A DNA stretch of 6,737 nucleotides, taken from an uncultured Opitutales bacterium. Its GTDB lineage: Bacteria > Verrucomicrobiota > Verrucomicrobiia > Opitutales > UBA2995. The stretch covers positions 1-6,737 of the forward strand of contig CALGUT010000493.1 in NCBI GenBank assembly GCA_937920335.1, in the 5' to 3' direction. Position numbers and translations under genes: made by a program. Shown in pieces: positions 1 to 5,625 of the stretch (its first letter is position 1; every line of letters starts with the position of its first letter). The notes beneath the pieces are model-generated. The model was not told the origin of the DNA. It made no database searches and worked only from the letters and a program-made list of their open reading frames with translations.

Positions 1-55
1 AACACTGGTATAAATCAACTAAACACTAACCCTTAGCTAGGACAGCCCCTTTTTT

Positions 56-859
56 TTATAAACGCTGTCTAACGACCTCGTATAGAACGGCTGCTGTCGC
101 GGCTCCAACATTCAAGGAGTCGGCTTGGCCGTGCATGGGCAAACGGATCTTCTGGTCACACTCTTGTATCCAAAAATTGGATAGACCGTCTTTCTCGCTG
201 CCCATGAGAATCGCGCATGGTTTTGCAAAGTCTGCGTGGTAGTGTAGCTGTTCCGTATCGGGCGTGGTGCCGTAGGACGAGATTGAATGAGCTTTTAGAA
301 AGGCCTGTGTCTTTTCGGGCGTTGTTGATACTGTGGGGACTTTAAATACAACACCGGCTGATGCGCGGATGACATTGGGGTTGAACAGGTCTGTTACGGG
401 GTCGTTGAGAATGAGCGCATCGACTCCGACCGCGTCCGCCGTACGTAGGATTGTTCCAAGATTTCCGGGTTTTTCAAGCGATTCGAGGATAAGCAGGAGC
501 GGGATGGCTGATAGACTCAGCTGGTCGAGTGTTCGGTTGAACGTCCTGCAGGTGGCGATGAATCCATCTGGGTTTTCCCGATAGGAGCAGTGTTCGAATA
601 CTTTTTTCGTCAGGTAGACGACCGGTGTAGATCCTTCCAGCAACGACTGATGAATGGCTTCCGAAACGGGCCCATGTTTAAACAATTCTGGGCATATTAA
701 GATCTGCGTTACTCCGACGCCGGCGGCGAGACCTCTCACCAACTCCCGTTCGCCCTCGAGTGAAAACAGGCCTTCGCGATCCCGTTGGCGTTTTTGGCTG
801 AGTGCCTTGACCCGCTTGATCCTTGGGTTTTGGAGGGAGTCGATGGTCGTCAATGGCAT
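56..859 (-). CDS. SpoU/TrmH-family RNA 2'-O-ribose methyltransferase
   Basis: This 267-residue protein is a cytoplasmic SAM-dependent methyltransferase of the SPOUT (SpoU/TrmH) class, which methylates the ribose 2'-OH of rRNA or tRNA. Residues about 8-100 form a SpoU-type substrate-binding region: an NPRIK stretch at 11-15 and a basic segment lead into LEGERELVRGL. The knotted catalytic domain follows with all three family motifs. Motif 1 is at 126-139 (ESLEKPGNLGTILR, with N133 and the catalytic-type R139). Motif 2 is at 217-227 (ILMGSEKDGLS). Motif 3 is at 238-260 (IRLPM, then DSLNVGAATA). Length is normal for the family and nothing is truncated. The ATG at 857-859 is the start giving the usual N-terminus, although no Shine-Dalgarno sequence precedes it. 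It diverges from the rlmD-like gene 66 bases away. The family is certain, but the exact nucleotide target (RlmB-like, TsnR-like or other) cannot be read from sequence, so no symbol is given. Confidence 0.93.
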   Translation of the reverse strand: MPLTTIDSLQNPRIKRVKALSQKRQRDREGLFSLEGERELVRGLAAGVGVTQILICPELFKHGPVSEAIHQSLLEGSTPVVYLTKKVFEHCSYRENPDGFIATCRTFNRTLDQLSLSAIPLLLILESLEKPGNLGTILRTADAVGVDALILNDPVTDLFNPNVIRASAGVVFKVPTVSTTPEKTQAFLKAHSISSYGTTPDTEQLHYHADFAKPCAILMGSEKDGLSNFWIQECDQKIRLPMHGQADSLNVGAATAAVLYEVVRQRL

Positions 860-925
860 ATGGGCGTAATCGAGTATTGATTAGCGGGCAAGGTAGGGCT
901 TCACTGCCGCCTTTAAAAGCATTTT
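860..925. promoter_or_regulatory. Divergent intergenic region between two RNA methyltransferase genes
   Basis: These 66 bases separate the start codons of two genes transcribed in opposite directions, so they must hold the start signals for both unless transcription begins inside a coding region. I looked for sigma70-like -35/-10 pairs on both strands and found none I would defend. TTGATT at 877-882 has no matching -10 at a normal distance. No Shine-Dalgarno sequence lies before either ATG. The promoter role is inferred from gene geometry only. Confidence 0.4.
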
Positions 926-2152
926 ATGGCCAAGGCACCACGAGGATTCCGAGAAGGAAAATACAGTTATCACGAAGAAGTCGATGTCACTATCGATAAC
1001 TTGACCAATTTGGGGCAAGGTGTCGGTCGTATCGACGGCTGGGTCTTGATGGTCCCATTTGCCTTACCGGGTGAAAAGGTCCGCGCTCGGGTGTTTCGAA
1101 ACCATGCCAACTACTCGGATGCGGATCTTGTCGAAATATTGGAGGAATCACCGGATCGCGTAGATCCAAGGTGCAAGTTGTTTGGTAAGTGTGGTGGGTG
1201 CCAGTATCAGAATTTGAACTACGAGAAGCAACTGGCCTACAAAACCCAGCAAGTCCAGGGGCTAGTCGACCGGCAGTTGGGGGTTGATAGCTATACGGTG
1301 CTTCCGGCGATTGGTTCACCCAAGGAATACGGGTACCGCAGTAAGATCACGCCTCATTTTCAAAAGCCGATGGATGGGCGGGATCTGAAAATCGGATTTC
1401 TGGAGGTAGGACGGCGCAATCGACTCGTGGATGTTGCGCAGTGTCCGATTGCGACCGAAGCGATTAATGAGACGCTCCCAGTGGTTAGGAAGAACGTACT
1501 GAGTAACTTCAAGAACTACAAGAATGGCGCGACCGTTCTGCTTCGAGATGTTCAGGAGGGTGTCATAACTGATTTTAAATCGATCGTGACCGAAGTCGTG
1601 GGTGATGTAGTTTTCCGCTTTAAGGCGAGTGAGTTTTTTCAGAATAACCCTTTTATTCTGCCGATTCTGGCAGAACATGTGTTTCAACAAGCGCAGGCTG
1701 CCGGCGTCAGTTACCTTCTGGATGCGTATTGCGGATCGGGCTTATTCGCTCTGTATGCGGGTCGGCATTTTGATGAGGCTGTGGGTATAGAGATTAGTGA
1801 AAAATCGGTGGAGTATGCTCAAAACAATGCGAACATTAACGGGATCAAGAACTGTAGTTTTCAGGTTGGAGATGCGGCGCATCTGTTTCAGGAGATCGCA
1901 TTTCCGGCCGAGGAATCGGTGGTAATTATTGATCCACCGAGGAAAGGCTGTAGTGAGGAATTTTTAGAACAGCTCTTTGCCTTCGACCCCGCGCGCGTGG
2001 TTTATGTGAGCTGCGATCCGGCCACGCAGGTGCGGGATTTGACCAAGTTTGTTGAGGCAGGCTATGAGTTGGCAATGCTTCAGCCGTTTGATTTGTTTCC
2101 CCAAACACGTCATATAGAAAATGTTGCGACTTTGGTTCGGGTGCGGAAGTAG
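926..2152 (+). CDS. rlmD: TrmA-family 23S rRNA (uracil-5-)-methyltransferase, RlmD/RumA-like
   Basis: This 408-residue enzyme transfers a methyl group from SAM to C5 of a uridine, most likely in 23S rRNA, in the cytoplasm. An N-terminal TRAM-type RNA-binding domain spans about 17-75. Four cysteines in the 4Fe-4S pattern follow: C83, C89 and C92 (C-x5-C-x2-C), then C173 in AQCPI. The FFQNN motif is at 237-241. The SAM-binding loop is LLDAYCGSG (264-272), followed by the acidic IEI (288-290). DPPRKG is at 336-341. The catalytic nucleophile is C363 in VSCDP, and the general base is E398 in RHIEN. Every key residue is present, so it should be active. The TRAM domain plus Fe-S cluster favours RlmD/RlmCD over TrmA, but the target (U1939-, U747-type or both) cannot be told from sequence. 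The ATG at 926 follows an A/T-rich stretch without a Shine-Dalgarno motif. It is probably transcribed alone, since its 3' neighbour is convergent. Confidence 0.94.
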   Translation: MAKAPRGFREGKYSYHEEVDVTIDNLTNLGQGVGRIDGWVLMVPFALPGEKVRARVFRNHANYSDADLVEILEESPDRVDPRCKLFGKCGGCQYQNLNYEKQLAYKTQQVQGLVDRQLGVDSYTVLPAIGSPKEYGYRSKITPHFQKPMDGRDLKIGFLEVGRRNRLVDVAQCPIATEAINETLPVVRKNVLSNFKNYKNGATVLLRDVQEGVITDFKSIVTEVVGDVVFRFKASEFFQNNPFILPILAEHVFQQAQAAGVSYLLDAYCGSGLFALYAGRHFDEAVGIEISEKSVEYAQNNANINGIKNCSFQVGDAAHLFQEIAFPAEESVVIIDPPRKGCSEEFLEQLFAFDPARVVYVSCDPATQVRDLTKFVEAGYELAMLQPFDLFPQTRHIENVATLVRVRK

Positions 2153-2238
2153 CTTTGAGAGGGCGGGTAGAACCCAGTAATTTCTGCAGGTGCGTGCCTG
2201 ATGACAGTATTAGGCTGTCAATAAAGAGCCTTTAGATT
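2153..2238. terminator. Convergent intergenic gap with small hairpins; possible terminator region
   Basis: This 86-base gap lies between two genes that run toward each other, so transcripts from both sides should end here. Several small inverted repeats can be seen: GGGT/ACCC (2165-2168 with 2172-2175), CAGG/CCTG (2187-2190 with 2197-2200) and TGACAG/CTGTCA (2202-2207 with 2215-2220, loop of 7). A seven-pair CCTTTAG/CTAGAGG stem (2229-2235 with 2239-2245, one T-G wobble) straddles the stop codon of the minus-strand gene. None is followed by a run of T on either strand, so this is not a classic intrinsic terminator. The terminator role is inferred mainly from position. Confidence 0.25.
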
Positions 2239-3120
2239 CTAGAGGGTAGTTATCTCGTCGAGTTGATCTTCGAAGGTCGGTGGCTCGGTAGCTACCAACG
2301 CTTTCAATCGAGAGATATTTAGGGTTAGATCGAGGGGCCGATCCTGGAAACGCGGATCACTTCTTGCCTGGGTTTTTAGCAGTAGGTCTTTGGGCACTCC
2401 AAGTTTGGCTGCAATCTGTTTCCCCATTTCCCATCGGTTTACGACGGTAGTGCCAGCCCAGTGAAATAGGCCTTGAATATCTTTCTTCGATAGAAGCTCT
2501 GCTGTAAGTTCTGCTACGCTGGAAATGGATACGGGTGTGCGAAACTCGTCTTCAAACAAGGGTGTGATTTGACCTACCTTCCAACGTTGCCAATGAGCCT
2601 CATGGACCGAGCGTGTGCCGCTGATGCTGTTTCCCATGAGAAGAGGAAGCCTGATGATACATGATTCGGTCGTATTTTCCTGTATCCAGGTTTCTGATGC
2701 GAGTTTGTGCTCTGCGTACAGGTTGGTCGGGGTAGGAGTGTCTTGTTCGGAATAGTTGCCCCGTTTCCCATCGAAGACCATATCTGTGGAAAAATGGATG
2801 TATCGACTCTTTAGTTTTCTGGCGATAGCTGCGAGCCGAACCGGGAGGTCTACATTGAGTGACTGCGAAAGCGCTGGATTGGAGGTGCAATGTGTCGGAA
2901 TTGATAATGCGGCTGCGTTTACGAGAGCCTCTGGTTGAACTTTCAATAGGCAGTCTCCCAGTTCAATCGGATTGGAAAGATCCACCTGATGTGGGATTAA
3001 CCCCGGCAGAGACACGTTGGTTTTATGGATGGTGCCATGAACGGAATACCCGAGATCCAACAGTTGTTTTGCGATGGTATTGCCCAATAAACCCGAGGCG
3101 CCTGTGAGAAAAATCGTCAT
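2239..3120 (-). CDS. RmlD-like extended SDR family NAD(P)-dependent reductase
   Basis: This 293-residue cytoplasmic oxidoreductase belongs to the extended short-chain dehydrogenase/reductases, in the RmlD (dTDP-4-dehydrorhamnose reductase) / MAT2B-like branch. The dinucleotide-binding glycine motif TGASGLLG has G7, G10 and G13 right at the N-terminus. VNAAA at 67-71 and the following N89-V90 match the conserved NAA and vN positions. The catalytic set is STD (111-113) with Y135 and K139 in YAEHK. The C-terminal substrate region has the EFRTPVS stretch (192-198) and GLFHWAG (217-223), the latter resembling the GiyH segment of RmlD relatives. The length is typical. The ATG at 3118-3120 sits directly before the Rossmann motif, so an earlier start is unlikely; only a weak ACGAG lies about 10 bases upstream. 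No rml/rfb sugar-nucleotide genes are beside it, so a true rhamnose role is unsupported. The substrate is unknown, hence no symbol. Confidence 0.88.
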   Translation of the reverse strand: MTIFLTGASGLLGNTIAKQLLDLGYSVHGTIHKTNVSLPGLIPHQVDLSNPIELGDCLLKVQPEALVNAAALSIPTHCTSNPALSQSLNVDLPVRLAAIARKLKSRYIHFSTDMVFDGKRGNYSEQDTPTPTNLYAEHKLASETWIQENTTESCIIRLPLLMGNSISGTRSVHEAHWQRWKVGQITPLFEDEFRTPVSISSVAELTAELLSKKDIQGLFHWAGTTVVNRWEMGKQIAAKLGVPKDLLLKTQARSDPRFQDRPLDLTLNISRLKALVATEPPTFEDQLDEITTL

Positions 3121-3196
3121 TTAGAAATCTCGTTGTTTTGCGTTTGAGTTATGGTCGCAAATTCTTCCCAATGCGAGGTCTATTGTACCGACTTGT
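3121..3196. promoter_or_regulatory. Divergent intergenic region between the SDR gene and hisC
   Basis: These 76 bases lie between two outward-facing start codons and should carry promoters for both. TATTGT at 3181-3186 resembles a -10 box for hisC, but no acceptable -35 lies 16-18 bases before it. GCGAGG at 3173-3178 is purine-rich but about 18 bases from the hisC ATG, too far for a standard ribosome-binding site. No operator-like inverted repeat, T-box or his-leader peptide is visible. The promoter role is inferred from gene layout. Confidence 0.4.
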
Positions 3197-4309
3197 ATGC
3201 CAGAAAGTGATATCAGCTATAATGATCTTGTGACCCCATCGGTTCTCAAGCAGCCGATCTATGAACCCGGAAAGCCTATCGATTTGGTAGCCCGTGAATT
3301 TGGACTGAATCCAGATGAGACTATCAAACTGGCTTCGAATGAAAATCCATTGGGAGCTTCGCCGAAAGCATTAGCTGCAGTGAAAGAGTTTCTTGAAGAG
3401 ACTTATTTGTATCCAGATGGAGGGTGTTACGTTCTCCGACAGACCCTGTCTCGAAAGTATGGGCTGGCGTCTGAGCAGTTTGTATTTGGGAACGGCTCGA
3501 ACGAAGTGATTGAATTGATCGGCCACGCGTTTATCCAACCCGGTGATGAAGTCGTGATGGGGGAGCAGGCGTTTATCCTCTACAAGCTGATCACACTGCT
3601 TTTTCAAGCGACTCCGGTTGAGGTTCCACTTGTGGATTTCACACACGATCTGAAAGCGATGCGCGAAGCGATTACCGATCGGACGAAAGTTGTATTTTTA
3701 CCGAGTCCGAATAATCCAACGGGTACCTTGAACTCACCGGACGAAGTCGTCGAGTTTGCCGAGTCTCTGCCTGATCATGTGATACTGGTGGTCGATGAAG
3801 CCTATGCTGAGTTTCTGGAATCGCCGGTAGATCTTCGGCCTTTGATAGAGGCTGGACGAAAAATCATTTGTACGAGGACGTTTTCTAAGATTTATGGGTT
3901 GGCGGGATTCCGCATTGGTTACGGCTATTGTTCGGCTGAGTGCGCGGCCCTGCTCAATCGCGTGAGGGAGCCTTTCAATGTGAATTCGGTCGCGCAGGTG
4001 GCGGCTAACGCAGCTTTGGGTGATGAAGATTTTGTTGAGGCGAGCCGTCGATGCAATGATCGGGGGCTCCAACAGCTTGTGAAGTTTTGCAGCGATAGTG
4101 GATTATCATTCGTCCCCAGCGTCGGAAATTTTATGCTCGTGAAAGTGGGTAACGGAGCTGAAGTGTTCAAGGAATTACAAAAAAGAGGCGTGATTGTGCG
4201 CCCTATGGGTGGCTATGGGTTTTCGGAGTATTTGCGTATCTCTATTGGTACTCAGAGCGAGAACGAACGATTGATTGCAGCGTTGCAAAGTGCTCTTCTG
4301 CTATCATAG
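3197..4309 (+). CDS. hisC: Histidinol-phosphate aminotransferase HisC
   Basis: This 370-residue, PLP-dependent fold-type I aminotransferase most likely converts imidazole-acetol phosphate and glutamate to histidinol phosphate and 2-oxoglutarate in cytoplasmic histidine synthesis. The family landmarks appear in order: KLASNENPLG (44-53), the YPDGG stretch (72-76), GNGSNE (98-103) for the PLP phosphate, SPNNPTG (170-176), DEAYAEF (200-206) with D200 and Y203 at the PLP ring, RTFSKIYGLAGFRIGY (227-242) with the Schiff-base lysine K231 and phosphate-binding R239, and EYLRISIG (344-351) with carboxylate-binding R347. Length fits HisC. The ATG at 3197 leaves a normal N-terminus, though no good ribosome-binding site precedes it. 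No other his gene is in the window, so it is probably part of a scattered pathway. Related class I/II aminotransferases acting on aromatic amino acids are the main alternative. It probably shares a transcript with the CorC-like gene 29 bases downstream. Confidence 0.92.
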   Translation: MPESDISYNDLVTPSVLKQPIYEPGKPIDLVAREFGLNPDETIKLASNENPLGASPKALAAVKEFLEETYLYPDGGCYVLRQTLSRKYGLASEQFVFGNGSNEVIELIGHAFIQPGDEVVMGEQAFILYKLITLLFQATPVEVPLVDFTHDLKAMREAITDRTKVVFLPSPNNPTGTLNSPDEVVEFAESLPDHVILVVDEAYAEFLESPVDLRPLIEAGRKIICTRTFSKIYGLAGFRIGYGYCSAECAALLNRVREPFNVNSVAQVAANAALGDEDFVEASRRCNDRGLQQLVKFCSDSGLSFVPSVGNFMLVKVGNGAEVFKELQKRGVIVRPMGGYGFSEYLRISIGTQSENERLIAALQSALLLS

Positions 4310-4318
4310 GGTGGGTCG

Positions 4319-4342
4319 ATGAAAGATCTTAAGTTAAGGTGA
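4319..4342 (+). other. Possible 7-codon leader ORF overlapping the next start (GTGA)
   Basis: An ATG 9 bases after the hisC stop opens a short frame encoding MKDLKLR. It ends at a TGA (4340-4342) that overlaps the GTG start of the CorC-like gene in the sequence GTGA. A purine-rich GGGTGGG (4309-4315) lies just before the ATG and could serve as a ribosome-binding site, which the GTG itself lacks. Start/stop overlaps of this kind are a known setting for translational coupling. The peptide has no histidine run, so it is not a his attenuator. So short a frame can easily arise by chance. Confidence 0.2.
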
Positions 4343-5625
4343 TTGCCGATAACTGGATATACCTTGTCTGTGCGAGTTTTTTGCTCGTGTTCCTCAATGC
4401 CGTGTTTGTTGCGAGCGAATTTAGCTTAGTCAAACTGCGCTACAGCCATTTTAATCCTGATCTCTTGGACGAACTTCGGAAGGGTGGAAAGTTTTCCGGA
4501 CTGCTTAAGCGCGTTGAGCGTACGCTTCGTCTGCTGCGTTTGGGGACTTCATTTTCGACGCTCGTGTTGGGCTGGGTGCTTTTGCCGTTAACGCATGTGG
4601 TTGCAGTCGCATTGGGTATTGAAATGAATGGCGTGTGGGCAGTGGTTTTCTTTTCGCTTTCGTTTATTATCGCGGTGGGAGTCCACTCGGTTTTGGGAGA
4701 TCTTGTGCCGAGGAGTATCGGGTTGCAGCATCCGTTGGGAACTCTCACCATGACGACTTGGATCGTTCGTCCGTTTCAATGGTTTCTGTCGCCTTTTCTT
4801 GAGCTACTGGATTTGTGCTCGAAGCTTCTGTTACGCTTTCTGAGGCTTGATCCGGCAGCGAGTTTTAACAAATTGGATGTAAAGGCCCAGCTGCAAAGCC
4901 TCGATGAAGACTCGGAGATTCCGGCATTCACGCAGCAGATTTTTAAAAATGTGATCTCCATGCGGGAGTTGGTGGTGCAGGACGTCATGTTGCCCCGAAA
5001 TCAGATTCAGTTTCTTGATATCAATGATGGGAACGATGTGAATCTCGAACTTGCGAAAGGATCCGGACACACGAGGTTTCCGCTCTGCGAAGGTGACTTG
5101 GATAATTGTATCGGAATCATTCACATTAAGGATCTTTTCAGGACGAAGACTGATGTTCTGCGGATGAATTTAAAGAAAATGGCGCGGCCCGTTATTTACA
5201 CAGGGTTAGATGATCCGTTGGAATCTGTCTTGGAACAGCTATTGGAAAAGCGCCTACACATGGCATTGGTTCGAGACGAGTTTGGCGGCACCGTAGGACT
5301 TGTCACGATCGAGAATATTATCGAGGAGTTAGTGGGAAATATACAGGATGAGTTCGACTCGGAGGCTGATCAGATCGAAGAGATTCAGGAGGATGAGTTT
5401 ATCGTAGATGGGTTGACGCCCATTCACGATGTTGAGGAGATTCTCAACATTCAGTTAGATGAGGAGGACGTTTCCACGATTGGTGGACTTATAACCAACG
5501 AACTAGGCAGGATCCCGACCGCAGGTCAGAAGGTCATGCTTAAGAATCTTGAATTTGAAGCGATAGAGGTGGATGAGAAGCGTGTAATCTCTGCGCGTGT
5601 GAGGGTGGTCCCTCATGAGGATTAG
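4339..5625 (+). CDS. CNNM/CorC-type membrane protein (DUF21, CBS pair, CorC_HlyC)
   Basis: This 428-residue inner-membrane protein belongs to the CNNM/CorC (also called hemolysin C or TlyC-like) family, linked to Mg2+ and possibly Co2+ export or homeostasis. The DUF21 membrane domain covers about 1-175. Helix 1 (about 7-27) runs into ASEFSLVKLR (25-34), further hydrophobic stretches lie near 70-92 and 99-120, and a fourth at about 138-165. A CBS pair follows: CBS1 about 212-268 (VQDVMLPRNQIQFLDI, then HTRFPLC) and CBS2 about 278-333 (MALVRDEFGGTVGLVT, then IENIIEELVG). The acidic linker DEFDSEAD is at 337-344. A C-terminal CorC_HlyC domain spans about 352-424 (VDGLTPIHDVEEILN, then STIGGLITNELGRIP). 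The usual GE-[VL]-x-PK motif reads GDLVPRS (120-126). The GTG at 4339 is the first start after an in-frame TAA at 4330. Spacing suggests co-transcription with hisC. The transported ion is not provable from sequence. Confidence 0.9.
   Translation: MIADNWIYLVCASFLLVFLNAVFVASEFSLVKLRYSHFNPDLLDELRKGGKFSGLLKRVERTLRLLRLGTSFSTLVLGWVLLPLTHVVAVALGIEMNGVWAVVFFSLSFIIAVGVHSVLGDLVPRSIGLQHPLGTLTMTTWIVRPFQWFLSPFLELLDLCSKLLLRFLRLDPAASFNKLDVKAQLQSLDEDSEIPAFTQQIFKNVISMRELVVQDVMLPRNQIQFLDINDGNDVNLELAKGSGHTRFPLCEGDLDNCIGIIHIKDLFRTKTDVLRMNLKKMARPVIYTGLDDPLESVLEQLLEKRLHMALVRDEFGGTVGLVTIENIIEELVGNIQDEFDSEADQIEEIQEDEFIVDGLTPIHDVEEILNIQLDEEDVSTIGGLITNELGRIPTAGQKVMLKNLEFEAIEVDEKRVISARVRVVPHED

Noticed and set aside
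36..58. T-run (eight T at 50-57) after AGGACAGCCCC as a plus-strand intrinsic terminator
   Set aside because: No upstream GGGGCT-like arm exists to pair with AGCCCC, so no stem of useful length forms. The T-run also overlaps the 3' end of the minus-strand methyltransferase gene.
990..1319. Long minus-strand open frame inside the rlmD-like gene
   Set aside because: It lies wholly within a gene with complete family motifs and its translation is low-complexity (P, R, S rich) with no recognisable domain. It is a shadow frame.
2600..2890. Second minus-strand frame inside the SDR gene
   Set aside because: It overlaps a gene with intact Rossmann and YxxxK motifs in another frame, and its product resembles nothing known to me.
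3181..3186. TATTGT as a -10 box for hisC
   Set aside because: There is no plausible -35 hexamer at 16-18 bases upstream, and a single hexamer match is common by chance.
3734..4072. Minus-strand open frame inside hisC
   Set aside because: It is fully covered by hisC, which has all PLP motifs intact; the antisense translation shows no domain.
4323..4333. Overlapping palindromes AAGATCTT and CTTAAG as an operator
   Set aside because: They are short, A/T-rich and sit inside a 29-base gap. Without a second copy or known regulator, chance is the better explanation.
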